Assembly: GCA_022820505.1 (NCBI GenBank)
Contig: JAJEFK010000013.1
Span: 1 to 43,167, forward strand
DNA from: Acidimicrobiia bacterium
GTDB lineage: Bacteria > Actinomycetota > Acidimicrobiia > Acidimicrobiales > Poriferisodalaceae
DNA: 43,167 nucleotides
Direction: 5' to 3'
In this document: positions 32,553-41,225 of the stretch, in pieces
Layout: each line of letters starts with the position of its first letter
How positions within the stretch are numbered: position 1 is the stretch's first letter
Program-made: the position numbers and the translations under genes
The notes under the pieces: model-generated
Database searches by the model: none
Told to the model about the DNA's origin: nothing
The model's input: the letters and a program-made list of their open reading frames with translations, nothing else

Positions 32553-33791
32553 TCAGCTGGCGGATGGAAAGCGGACCGGCAGGCAGCGAGGGCCGCGGAC
32601 TTGTCCCCCTGCCCACGTGACGGCGTCGGGGTCGCTCACCTCGAAGTCCGGGATGCGCTCGAACCAGGTGCGCAGTGCAATGTCCATCTCAAGCCTGGCC
32701 AGGTTCGAGCCAGCGCAGCGGTGAATACCCGCACCGAACGCGATGTGCCGGTTGTGAGGCCGGTCCAAGATCACCTCATCGGGACGATCGAAGATCTCCG
32801 GGTCGCGGTTCGCTGCGGGGAAGTTCATCAGCACTTTGCTTCCCTGCGGAATCGTGACGCCGCCGTAGGTCACGTCCTCGGCCGCCCGGCGACCCATCGT
32901 CACCGGCGAGTAGAAGCGCAGCAGCTCCTCGATGGCCGTCGGCCACAGTTCGGGCTCGGTCACCATCCGCTCGCGGTCGGCAGCGTGGGTGCCGAAATGC
33001 CACAGGGCCGAGCCGATCGAGCTCCACGTGGTGTCGATGCCAGCGATGAGCTGCAGGTTGAGCATGCCCACCACCCTCATGGGATCGACCGGCTCGCCGT
33101 TGTCGTCGGTGCCGGCCAGCAACGCGGAGACGAAGCCGTCATCGGGGTTGGCCAGCTTCTCCTCCACGACTTCCTGGAAGTAATCGCGGATCACTCTGCG
33201 GTACTTGAGGCGGAGTTGTACGTCTGCCAGGCCCAGTTCCAAGATGCACTGCACCCAGTAGGTGAAATCGTCCACTCGGCTCTCGTCGACGTCCATCAGG
33301 TGCGCAATGACCCGGGGCGGGATCTGCTGGGCGTACTGCCCCGCGGCGTCGGCGGTGCCTGCGTCGATGAAGTCGTCGATGAGGCGGTTCGCGAGGTCGA
33401 GCGTGTACTGGCGGTGAGCCTGCACGGCCTTCTGCGTGAAGTGCGGCAGCAGCAGGCGTCGGGTCCAGCCGTGAACGGGCGGGTCCTCAGAGATGGGGGC
33501 GGCGTTGGCGCCGTACCTCTCGAACACCGGGTCCAGCATCAATTCTTCGATGATCTCCGGAGGGGGTGTGGTCACCAGCGGGTCCGCGCTGGACAGCTCG
33601 GGCACCATCTTGGCGAGCGCCTGCACGTCCTGGTAGCGGGTCGGCAGGAACGAGCCGCCCCAGCGCTCCGTGTGTGCGACCGGGCAGCGTTCCCGCAGCT
33701 CGTCCCACACGGGGGCCGGGTCGCGTACGTATCCGGAGTCGAAGATGTCGTAGTCGGTGCCCCAGTCGTCGACGGGTGCCGTGTCGGTCAT
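32553..33791 (-). CDS. Cytochrome P450
   Basis: This is a 412-residue bacterial P450 monooxygenase. The I-helix oxygen-binding motif is AGIDTTWSSIGSALW, the ExxR motif is in EELLRFYSPV, and the haem Cys loop is FGAGIHRCAGSNLARLEM. It acts with separate ferredoxin and reductase, neither of which is nearby. It converges on the dioxygenase operon and may start from the same intergenic region as the RidA gene. The substrate is unknown. Confidence 0.95.
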   Translation of the reverse strand: MTDTAPVDDWGTDYDIFDSGYVRDPAPVWDELRERCPVAHTERWGGSFLPTRYQDVQALAKMVPELSSADPLVTTPPPEIIEELMLDPVFERYGANAAPISEDPPVHGWTRRLLLPHFTQKAVQAHRQYTLDLANRLIDDFIDAGTADAAGQYAQQIPPRVIAHLMDVDESRVDDFTYWVQCILELGLADVQLRLKYRRVIRDYFQEVVEEKLANPDDGFVSALLAGTDDNGEPVDPMRVVGMLNLQLIAGIDTTWSSIGSALWHFGTHAADRERMVTEPELWPTAIEELLRFYSPVTMGRRAAEDVTYGGVTIPQGSKVLMNFPAANRDPEIFDRPDEVILDRPHNRHIAFGAGIHRCAGSNLARLEMDIALRTWFERIPDFEVSDPDAVTWAGGQVRGPRCLPVRFPSAS

Positions 33792-33960
33792 CGATGGTTC
33801 CCTCGGGTCGTGACCGGCCGGTCGAACGGGCCGATCAGGTGGCAGCCAGCCGGAGTGCGGCGAGCGGGCTGATGGGCTCAGCGTAGGACCTGCGTTGACG
33901 CCTCAAGCGCTCCGTCGCCGTCTCGCTGCTGGCGCTTGGACTCAGGGTTAGTCTCCGTCC

Positions 33961-34350
33961 ATGGCAGGCAAGGTCATTCGTTCAGAAGCGCTCATCGAGG
34001 CGCATCCGGTCCCCGAGCTGATCCGCTCCGGGGCGTTCGCGCCGGCGGTGAGGGCTGGCCCGTCGGTCTATGTCTCGGGCTGCATCGCCAACGATCTCAC
34101 CAAGGACATGGGCGGGCAGACCGAGGAGATCTTCGAGTACATCCAGCTCGCGCTCGCCGAGGAGGGCTTCGAGATGTCCGATGTCGTCAAGCTGCAGGCG
34201 TTCATCACCGATGTTGACCAGTACGGCTCCTACAGCGCCGCCCGCAAGAAGTACTTCCCGGGCGAACCGCCGGCGAGCACGACGGTCATCGCCGGCATCA
34301 TCATCCCGGGGGCGCTCATCGAGATCGAGGCTGTCGCCTACAAGGAGTAG
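33961..34350 (+). CDS. RidA/YjgF-family protein
   Basis: This is a 129-residue Rid-family protein. Landmarks are VYVSGCIANDLTKDMGGQTEE, MSDVVKLQAFITDV, and the C-terminal IIPGALIEIEAVA. In true imine deaminases an Arg lies before the last strand; here I see no Arg at that place, so it is probably a Rid subfamily without classic deaminase activity, used in a catabolic pathway. It lies 76 bases upstream of the TauD-like gene. Confidence 0.88.
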   Translation: MAGKVIRSEALIEAHPVPELIRSGAFAPAVRAGPSVYVSGCIANDLTKDMGGQTEEIFEYIQLALAEEGFEMSDVVKLQAFITDVDQYGSYSAARKKYFPGEPPASTTVIAGIIIPGALIEIEAVAYKE

Positions 34351-34426
34351 CGGCGGCCGATTGTGGTTAGCTGAACCATCAGGAGCGGCTGCCCGTGGGC
34401 CGGGAGCGCCGCCGGGAGGAAATGAC

Positions 34427-35272
34427 GTGCGTGTCGATGCGGTGAAACCAGGGGACTACAACCGCATCCGGGTGGAGCCGCTCACGGGTTCGATCGGTGC
34501 GGAGATCGCCAACGTCGACCTCCGAGAGCTCGACGACGAGCTCATTGCAGAATTGCAGGAGGCCTGGTTGGCCCACAAGGTGCTGTTCTTCAGGGACCAG
34601 CAGTTGACCCAGGCCCAGCACGTGGCCTACGGGCGGGCGCTCGGCGAGTTGGAGATCCACCCGTTCGCGCCGCACGTGGAAGGGCACCCCGAGATCTTGG
34701 TGCTCGAGTCCACGGCGGAGAGCTTCTACGCCGCAGAAACCTGGCACTCGGACGTGACCTTTCGTGAGTGCCCGCCGCTCGGCTCAGTGCTGCTGGGCCG
34801 CATAGTCCCGCCGCATGGCGGAGATACCTGCTTCGCGAACATGGAGCTGGCCTACGAACGCCTTGCCGACGATCTCAAGGAACAGATCGACGGCAGCTTC
34901 GCGATCCACTCCTACGTCAAGGCGTTCGGGCGTGGCATGAGCGACCGCGAGCGGGCTGAGGCTGCAGAGCAATTCCCGGATCAGAAGCACCCTGTCGTGC
35001 GCACGCACCCGGTCACCGGACGCAAGAGCCTGTACGTCAACCGGATCTTCACGCTCACGATCGACGGGATGAGCCCCGATGAGAGCCGCTCGCTGCGCCA
35101 GCGCCTCTACGACGAGGCGGCGACGCCCGAGTATCAGTGCCGGTTCCGGTGGCGGCCCGGCTCGATCGCGCAATGGGACAACCGGTGCACCCAGCACTAC
35201 GCCGTGCCCGACCACGGCGGCATGCACCGGCGCATGGAGCGGGTGACGCTCATCGGCGATCGCCCGGTCTGA
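34427..35272 (+). CDS. TauD/TfdA-type Fe(II)/2-oxoglutarate dioxygenase
   Basis: This is a 281-residue dioxygenase. The iron ligands are His and Asp in TWHSDVTFRECPP and the distal His in DNRCTQHYAV. The substrate and 2-oxoglutarate Arg is in the late segment GMHRRMERVTL. I chose the GTG at 34427 because GGGAGGA precedes it; the longer frame from 34070 is out-of-frame overlap with the RidA gene. Family members attack sulfonates, herbicide ethers or other ethers and alkyl compounds. The substrate here is not determinable. Confidence 0.92.
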   Translation: MRVDAVKPGDYNRIRVEPLTGSIGAEIANVDLRELDDELIAELQEAWLAHKVLFFRDQQLTQAQHVAYGRALGELEIHPFAPHVEGHPEILVLESTAESFYAAETWHSDVTFRECPPLGSVLLGRIVPPHGGDTCFANMELAYERLADDLKEQIDGSFAIHSYVKAFGRGMSDRERAEAAEQFPDQKHPVVRTHPVTGRKSLYVNRIFTLTIDGMSPDESRSLRQRLYDEAATPEYQCRFRWRPGSIAQWDNRCTQHYAVPDHGGMHRRMERVTLIGDRPV

Positions 35273-35282
35273 TCGGCGATGC

Positions 35283-36245
35283 CTAGTTCTTGGCGCGTCG
35301 CAGGATGTGCTCGACGATCTCGGGGCCGTGGGTGAACTGCAGGAAGTGACCGGCGTCTGCCAGCACGTCGATCGGCGCATTCAGCTGGCCGGCCCAAGTG
35401 CGGCCCCAATCCTCGTCGAAGCCCTCGTCTTGGGCGCCCCAGATGAAGTGGGCGGCCTTGTCCCAGCCCAGCAGCACGCGGTAGTGCAGGGCCTGTCCGG
35501 CGCCGTTGCCGCTGTCGTAGTTCCCGACCGGGATGGACAGCGGGAACCACCGGGCGCCGTTGAAGCCCTCTTCGGGCAGGCCCCGGAACGGCGCCGAGAA
35601 TCCCGCGTACCGCAGAGCTGCTTCGCCCTCGAGTTCGGGTTCGACTCTCGCTTTGATCGCAGGCACCACATCGCGTGAGCGCACCATGCGTCCCGCCAGC
35701 AGCGGCACGAGGCCGATGCTCGGCTGCGGGTGCGCATAGCGGCCACCCGGCTTCCAGGCATCGATCCACTGCAGGAAGCTCTCGTCGTAGTCGAACTCCG
35801 GATGGTGGAGTCACGTGTTCATGATGACGAGGCGGCTGAAGCGGTCGGGCATCATCGCCGCTTGGGCGAGGCCGATCGGGCCGCCCCAGTCCTGGCAGAC
35901 CACCGAGATGTCCGACAGGTCCAGGCCGCTGACGAGCGAGCTCAGCACCTCGGTGTGGCGGGCGATCGAGTACCAGTTCGGATCGGTGGGCTTGTCGCTG
36001 CGGCCGAATCCGAGATGATCGGGGGCGATGCATCGGTAGCCGGCGTCGACGAGCCCGGGGATCATCGTGCGGTACAGGTATGCCCATGTCGGCATGCCGT
36101 GCAGCAGCAGCATGACCGGACCGTCGGCCGGACCTTCGTCGACGTAGTGGACACGCAGGTCTTTCCACTGGTGGTAGCGGGGCTCGTAGTCCCAGTCGGT
36201 CAGCGCGTCGAAATGTGCGTCGTCGGTGCGAACGAAGTCGGTCAC
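35283..36245 (-). CDS. Haloalkane dehalogenase with in-frame TGA (possible Sec)
   Basis: This is a 320-residue alpha/beta hydrolase of the haloalkane dehalogenase type. The oxyanion motif is LLHGMPTWAYLYR, the nucleophile elbow VCQDWGGPIG gives Asp119 and the halide-binding Trp120, the acid is in GAQDEGFDEDW and the catalytic His is in ADAGHFLQF. An in-frame TGA at codon 145 (35813-35811) follows VIMNT and precedes LHHPEF. It lies 26 residues after the nucleophile, as Cys150 does after Asp124 in DhlA (both MN-x). A plausible SECIS hairpin follows. The alternative is Trp (TGG) mutated to TGA and a dead gene. The start is GTG at 36245 with GGAG upstream. Confidence 0.8.
35774..35813 (-). promoter_or_regulatory. 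Candidate SECIS of the dehalogenase gene
   Basis: After the UGA, GGAGUUC (bases 12-18 downstream) can pair with GAGCUUCC (bases 30-37) with one bulged U and one G-U pair, leaving an 11-base loop that starts with G. This passes the bacterial SECIS rules (loop 16-37 bases from the UGA, G at loop position 1 or 2) but is weaker than the redoxin hairpin. Confidence 0.45.
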
Positions 36246-36306
36246 GGGTGGTCTCCGGCTGTGTCGGGGCCAGCGCAGGGCACCGGCAACGGATTCGGCG
36301 TGCAGT

Positions 36307-36939
36307 TCAGCGCAGATCAAGCGACATGCGCTGTTCCATCGGCACGCCGTGGCTGTGGGGGATGGGCGCGACGGTCTGCGCCAGCACTTCGAAGCCGAAT
36401 GCCTCGTAGAACTTGACGGCGGGATTGTCCGACAGCACGTCGAGATGGACGACCCGGTATCCCTCGTCGGCGGCCCGATCGATGGCGTCCTTCATGAGCG
36501 CGGCGCCGATGCCCTGGCCGTGCAGCTCGGGCCGCACCGAGAGCGCGTGGACGTAGTAGGCGCTTGCGGGTATGACCACGTTGAGATAACCGGCGAGGTA
36601 GGTGCGCCGTCCCAGCTCGGCAAGCTCGTCATGGGTGACGACGCCGTCCTCGATGATTGGCGGCCACAGCGGGCGCAGTGTCTTCTTGCGGTGCTCGAAT
36701 TCCGGGCCTGCGAAGCCGATCTCGATGCCCAGCAGGTCGTCGCCGTCGAGAGCGACGGTGGTCTCGTCGTAGCCAAAGAGGGTGCCTTCAGCGAGCCATG
36801 AGTCGCCGACCAGGCGGTCGAAGACGGCCCGGGAGCCGAATTGGTAGTCGTAGGTCGAGGGACCGGTCGCGTGAGCTAGCTCAACAACTTCGGCGGTGAA
36901 CTGTGCCGCCCGCTCGCCGTCGACGGTCACGATCTCCAT
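36307..36939 (-). CDS. GNAT-family N-acetyltransferase
   Basis: This is a 210-residue GNAT acetyltransferase. The acetyl-CoA binding motif is in YYVHALSVRPELHGQGIGAA, followed by HLDVLSDNPAVKFYEAFGFE at the end of the fold. I chose the ATG at 36939 (MEIVTVDGE). The substrate is unknown. It is upstream of the dehalogenase gene on the same strand by 61 bases. Confidence 0.88.
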   Translation of the reverse strand: MEIVTVDGERAAQFTAEVVELAHATGPSTYDYQFGSRAVFDRLVGDSWLAEGTLFGYDETTVALDGDDLLGIEIGFAGPEFEHRKKTLRPLWPPIIEDGVVTHDELAELGRRTYLAGYLNVVIPASAYYVHALSVRPELHGQGIGAALMKDAIDRAADEGYRVVHLDVLSDNPAVKFYEAFGFEVLAQTVAPIPHSHGVPMEQRMSLDLR

Positions 36940-37111
36940 CTGTGCTCCCAACGTCGGGCGTCGCCGCCACTTCGTCAACAGTGGACGCTAGCTGTGCCGC
37001 AGATTCTGGTCAGCGGGAAGCGCTGCCGCCTCGGTGTCACAGGGGGTGCGTAGCGTCACGGCGCATGGGGCTACACGGCTGTAGTTTGGCTGTCGCAACG
37101 GGTGTGCGGCG

Positions 37112-38824
37112 ATGAGGGGTGCTCAGTTGACGTTGACGAGCGTGGCGCCGCCGCCTTCGGCGTGGGTGCCGGATCCCCGGGGCGAGCACGGTGAGGTGTT
37201 CACTCGTCGCTGGGTGGTGGAGCTCATCTTGGACTTGGTCGGGTACCGCCCCGAGGCTGACCTCGGCGCTGCTGTCATTGTGGAGCCTTCGTGCGGCTGC
37301 GGAGCCTTCCTGCTGCCAATCGTCGAACGGCTGGCGGATTCATGCCGTCGGCATGGGCGAACGCTCGCTGACCTTGGCACTGCAATTCGGGGCTTCGACC
37401 TGTTGCCTCACAACGCGGAGCACACGCGCAAGGCTGTCGTGGCGAAGCTCGGTGATCTCGGCGAACCCATCAGCACCGCCGAGCACTTGGCCGAGCAGTG
37501 GGTGACGACGGGCGATTTCCTGCTCACAGATCACGGAAGCCCTGCTGCGGACTTCGTGGTCGGCAATCCGCCGTATGTCCGGCTGGAGCACATCCCGAGC
37601 GAAGTCAGCGATGCCTACCGGGCCGCATGTCCGACTATGCGAGGCCGGGCGGACCTGTTCGTCGGTTTCTTCGAGAAGGGCCTAGCGCTGTTGCGGCCGG
37701 GCGGCCGACTGGGGTTCATCTGCGCTGACAGGTGGATGCGCAATCAGTACGGCACCCGCTTGCGGGAGCTTGTCGGTGAGCACTATGGGCTCGAAGCGCT
37801 GATCGAGATGCACGATGCCGATGCCTTCGAGACGCCCGTTTCCGCTTATCCGGCCATCACGGTGCTGCGCAACGCTCCACAGGGCCGGGTTCGGGTTGTC
37901 GAGGCCGGAGCGGCATTCAACGGGGCAGCGAGTCAGCGACTGGCGCCCTGGATTCGTGGCGAGACGGAGGAGGTGCCGTCCGGCAGCTCCTTCGAAGCTG
38001 CAGAGCTATTGCGGTGGCGTACGGGCGGTGACCATTGGCCAGCTGGGTCGCCGCTGGTCCTCGAGCTGTTGGCATCCCTCGAGGCTCGCTTCCGTCCGCT
38101 TGAGGACCCGCAGACAGGAACGCGGGTGGGCATCGGCGTCGCTACAGGCTGCGATGAGGTGTATGTCACCGAGGCCCCGCAGGGCATCGAGGAGAGCCGG
38201 CTGCTGCCGCTCGTGACCGCTCGAGACGTGTCCGGCGGATCGCCCGACTGGTCGGGTAGGTACCTGGTCAGTCCGTGGGAGAACGGGCAGCTCGTGGATC
38301 TCGTGGAGTATCCCGGCTTGGCTCAGCACTTCGGGACGCACGAGGCACGCATTCGGCGCAGACACGTTGCCCGACGCCGCCCGAGCGCCTGGTACCGGAC
38401 CATCGATCGCGTCACGCCGGGCCTGCTCGAGCGGCCCAAGCTGCTGATCCCTGACATCAAGTCGACGGCACACCCCGTGCTCGACGCTGGGCGCTACTAC
38501 CCGCACCACAACCTGTATTTCATCGTTTCCGACGCGTGGGATCTCGAAGTGCTCGGCGGAATCCTGCTGTCGGACATAGCGAACCTGTTCGTCGGTGCTT
38601 ACTGCGTCAAGATGCGAGGCGGGACGTTCCGCTTCCAAGCGCAGTACATCCGCAAGATCCACGTGCCGCATCCTTCCGACATCTGCGCAGACGATGAGGA
38701 TGCCTTGCGGAGCGCCTTCCGCCGCCGCGACATCGAAGCAGCAACGCACGCGGCGGCGAGGGCGTACCAACTCGACGACGCAGCGCTGGCTGTCCTCGCG
38801 CCAGCGAACGCCCCGGCGGCATAG
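37112..38824 (+). CDS. N6-adenine DNA methyltransferase (R-M system)
   Basis: This is a 570-residue class I SAM-dependent DNA methyltransferase. The SAM motif is VEPSCGCGAFLLPI, the catalytic motif is VGNPPYVRLEHIP (NPPY, adenine N6), and FTRRWVVELILDLVG at the N-terminus matches the M.TaqI/PaeR7I-like group. The C-terminal half, from about residue 300, is the target-recognition domain. A restriction endonuclease-like gene follows after 21 bases, making an R-M pair. The recognition site cannot be read. Confidence 0.92.
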   Translation: MRGAQLTLTSVAPPPSAWVPDPRGEHGEVFTRRWVVELILDLVGYRPEADLGAAVIVEPSCGCGAFLLPIVERLADSCRRHGRTLADLGTAIRGFDLLPHNAEHTRKAVVAKLGDLGEPISTAEHLAEQWVTTGDFLLTDHGSPAADFVVGNPPYVRLEHIPSEVSDAYRAACPTMRGRADLFVGFFEKGLALLRPGGRLGFICADRWMRNQYGTRLRELVGEHYGLEALIEMHDADAFETPVSAYPAITVLRNAPQGRVRVVEAGAAFNGAASQRLAPWIRGETEEVPSGSSFEAAELLRWRTGGDHWPAGSPLVLELLASLEARFRPLEDPQTGTRVGIGVATGCDEVYVTEAPQGIEESRLLPLVTARDVSGGSPDWSGRYLVSPWENGQLVDLVEYPGLAQHFGTHEARIRRRHVARRRPSAWYRTIDRVTPGLLERPKLLIPDIKSTAHPVLDAGRYYPHHNLYFIVSDAWDLEVLGGILLSDIANLFVGAYCVKMRGGTFRFQAQYIRKIHVPHPSDICADDEDALRSAFRRRDIEAATHAAARAYQLDDAALAVLAPANAPAA

Positions 38825-38845
38825 GGCACAGGGTCCACGATCACA

Positions 38846-39712
38846 GTGGCGACGCCTCGGTGGATGTCGAGTCCTCGTTGCAGCCCGTTCGTTCCTGTCT
38901 ACGAACGAGCGGTGCAGGAGGGGTACGGCAGCTGGGAACGGGTCGAAGACTCTTTCCTGCGCGCCATGGAGGCCTTCGATAGCTCTGTCGCGGCGACGGC
39001 GGGCGCTGACCTCGACGACGAGGCGAAATCGGAGCTGACGGCTGATCTTCAGAACGGCAAGGGCGATTTCTTCAATGACCTGCTTGCTGTGCTGCTCCAG
39101 AACTGTGCCGGGATCGATGCCTTGGCGACTCGTTCACGGGTGCCGGGGCTGATCGTCCCCGTCCACAACCTCGACGGCGCCTACCCCGACCAGGGTCCAA
39201 TCCGCTTCCTGCTCGAAGCGAAGATGTTCGGGACGCCGAAACACGCCAACAATCCGCGGCAGAACCAGATCGGGCGACCTGGCTCAGCCGACATCGACAA
39301 GCGCGTCAAGGAACTCGCTTTCAAGAGCATCGACCTCAAGGGCGAGTACAGCCGCAGGCGTACGGCCGAGGGTGCGGGGCAGCGCACCGGTGGTGCCGGA
39401 GGTGGTGACATCACGACATGGCTCCGGGGCATCGAGCCGAAGATCTACTTCTTCATCGGTGTGCGTGTGGTGAGCGACTCGGATTTTGAGCGTGCGTTGA
39501 GATGGGCCACGACGGCCGAACAGGTCGTCGACGCTGTGGGCATGTTCTGCTTCGAGCCAGTTGGGGACGAGCAGTTCACCACCTACCGCAGGCGGACTGA
39601 CATCCCGCCGAGCCTCCAGATCGAAAGGGTGCTGTACAAGGCGTGTACCGACTTGCAGGCGCTGGCAGGAGCATCGCCACCGCCGGTCGGCCCGCCGCCC
39701 GGGGACGCCTGA
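38846..39712 (+). CDS. Restriction endonuclease-like protein
   Basis: This is a 288-residue protein downstream of the adenine methyltransferase. The PD-(D/E)xK-type site may be the Asp in LDGAYPDQGPIRFLLEAKMFG, with Glu and Lys in LEAK. A Cys-containing helix bundle (LQNCAGIDALATRSRVPG) precedes it. I do not recognise a named restriction family. The GTG at 38846 is the earliest start; an ATG at 38864 and later starts are possible. The pairing with the methyltransferase supports a Type II role. Confidence 0.75.
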   Translation: MATPRWMSSPRCSPFVPVYERAVQEGYGSWERVEDSFLRAMEAFDSSVAATAGADLDDEAKSELTADLQNGKGDFFNDLLAVLLQNCAGIDALATRSRVPGLIVPVHNLDGAYPDQGPIRFLLEAKMFGTPKHANNPRQNQIGRPGSADIDKRVKELAFKSIDLKGEYSRRRTAEGAGQRTGGAGGGDITTWLRGIEPKIYFFIGVRVVSDSDFERALRWATTAEQVVDAVGMFCFEPVGDEQFTTYRRRTDIPPSLQIERVLYKACTDLQALAGASPPPVGPPPGDA

Positions 39713-39809
39713 GTGGCGGTTGTTGGGGACCGAGTCGGATACGGAAGTTGAGGAGTAGCTTCTGGAGGACCGCACAGGGTGCGGGGCCTCACGGAGAAGA
39801 TGCATTGCC

Positions 39810-40697
39810 ATGAGCAAGACCGCTGTTCGTTCGTTGCAGAGGACTCCGGCCTCAGCGGGGCTGGAGCCGATTCTTGAGGCGATGCGGGAGGACGGCGGGG
39901 TCATCGTCGAGGGGATGTTCGGCGCCGACACCATCGCCCAGATACGTGCCGCCGCAGACGATTTCGCCCATGGCATCCAGCCGGGCGGCGCCACCCAGGG
40001 CCTCGGCGATGACGGGAAGCGCTTCGTTGGCGCCAACACGATCCGCTTCTCGAGCCTGGCCCGGCTGACTCCGGCATTCTTCGACGTCCTCGACAACGAG
40101 CTGTACGCGCAGATTGCCGATGCCGTGCTGCTGCCGATCTGCGGTTCGTACTGGCTGAACACGGCGCAGGTGATGTACATCGGTCCGGGCGAGACGGCGC
40201 AGATGCTGCACCGTGACGCAAACAACTGGTGGGCGTTCGTGAAGGCCACCTGGCCGGACTCGCCCGAGGTCACCGTCAGCGCCATGATCGGGCTGGAGGA
40301 AGTCACCGAGGAGTTGGGCGCCACCCGGGTGGTGCCGGGCAGCCACCGCCAGAGTGAGCTGGCTCGCTACGAAGAGCGTGAATCGGTGCCGGCAGAGCTG
40401 GGGCCTGGCGATGCGCTGGTCTACTCGGGCTACGTGCTGCACGGGGGTGGCGCCAACCAGACAACCGACCAGTGGCGCCGCGCCTTCCACGTCAGCTTCG
40501 TCGCCGGCTGGTTGACGCCCGAAGAGGCCAGCCCGATGGATTTCAGTCTTGGAGAGCTCTCCGGCCAGAGCGAGCGAGTGCAACGGCTGCTCGGCCACAG
40601 CTCCTACGATCCCCGCCCGTATAACGGGGGCGGGCTGTGGCTGCGCCATGCACGCGAGATGCAGGACGTGATCGCCGCCAGCGGCAATACTGCCTGA
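39810..40697 (+). CDS. Phytanoyl-CoA dioxygenase (PhyH)-like enzyme
   Basis: This is a 295-residue Fe(II)/2-oxoglutarate oxygenase of the PhyH family. The HxD pair is in MLHRDANNWW, the distal His in YVLHGGGANQTTDQW, and the 2-oxoglutarate Arg in RRAFHVSF. The substrate could be an alkyl, phosphonate or secondary-metabolite compound. A short hairpin (CCGCAC-AGGG-TGCGG) lies upstream, and GGAGAAG precedes the ATG. PhyH genes are abundant in marine sponge symbionts, which fits the inferred setting. Confidence 0.9.
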   Translation: MSKTAVRSLQRTPASAGLEPILEAMREDGGVIVEGMFGADTIAQIRAAADDFAHGIQPGGATQGLGDDGKRFVGANTIRFSSLARLTPAFFDVLDNELYAQIADAVLLPICGSYWLNTAQVMYIGPGETAQMLHRDANNWWAFVKATWPDSPEVTVSAMIGLEEVTEELGATRVVPGSHRQSELARYEERESVPAELGPGDALVYSGYVLHGGGANQTTDQWRRAFHVSFVAGWLTPEEASPMDFSLGELSGQSERVQRLLGHSSYDPRPYNGGGLWLRHAREMQDVIAASGNTA

Positions 40698-40719
40698 GCC
40701 CACAGGACAGGAGATTCCG

Positions 40720-41139
40720 ATGGACTTTCTGAAGATGAACGAACCCGTGATCAAGGAGTTCCGAGAGAACGAGGGCAACTGCAGCGGCTGGCTCAAGGGT
40801 GCGCCGATGATCCTCGTGACCATGACCGGCGCCAAGACCGGCCGCGAGCTGTGCTCGCCACTCGTGTACTCCACTGACGGCGACGACATCGTGATCATCG
40901 CCTCCAAGGGCGGCGCCCCCACCAACCCGAACTGGTACTACAACCTGGTTGCGAACCCGACCGTCACCGTCGAGGTGGGCACCGACACCTGGGAAGCCAC
41001 AGCGCACCTCACCGAGGGTGACGAGCGCAAGCGGTTGTTCGACGCCCAGGCCGCGCTGATGCCGCAGTTCGCCGACTACGAGAAGAGCGCCACCGAGCAC
41101 GGCCGCGAGATTCCCGTCTTCCGCCTCGTCCGCAACTGA
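40720..41139 (+). CDS. Deazaflavin (F420)-dependent nitroreductase-like protein
   Basis: This is a 139-residue split-barrel protein of the Ddn/FDOR-A type, using cofactor F420. Landmarks are MILVTMTGAKTGRELCSPLV, IIASKGGAPTNPNWYYNLVA, and a C-terminal IPVFRLVRN. Family members reduce nitro or quinone substrates. It is 22 bases downstream of the PhyH gene, suggesting an operon. Confidence 0.92.
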   Translation: MDFLKMNEPVIKEFRENEGNCSGWLKGAPMILVTMTGAKTGRELCSPLVYSTDGDDIVIIASKGGAPTNPNWYYNLVANPTVTVEVGTDTWEATAHLTEGDERKRLFDAQAALMPQFADYEKSATEHGREIPVFRLVRN

Positions 41140-41152
41140 ACCGCGGTCGCGG

Positions 41153-41167
41153 AGGGCCATCGGCCCT
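41153..41167 (+). terminator. Short GC hairpin after the Ddn-like gene
   Basis: AGGGCC, loop ATC, GGCCCT forms a 6-bp hairpin 14 bases after the stop at 41139. There is no T-tract, so termination is uncertain. Confidence 0.35.
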
Positions 41168-41225
41168 GACGTCCGAGGACTGTGCAGCGCGTTCTGTTGC
41201 CCGACTGCGCGCCGTCGCGCATGCT

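Noticed and set aside
34070..35272. Long form of the TauD-like gene starting at 34070
   Set aside because: The first 119 codons overlap the RidA gene in another frame and are Arg/Ser-rich; the GTG at 34427 has a proper ribosome site.
21842..36245. Reassigned genetic code with TGA as Trp
   Set aside because: Most genes in the window, including katG and both SDRs in the flanks, end at ordinary TGA stops, so TGA is a stop codon here except possibly at the two special sites.
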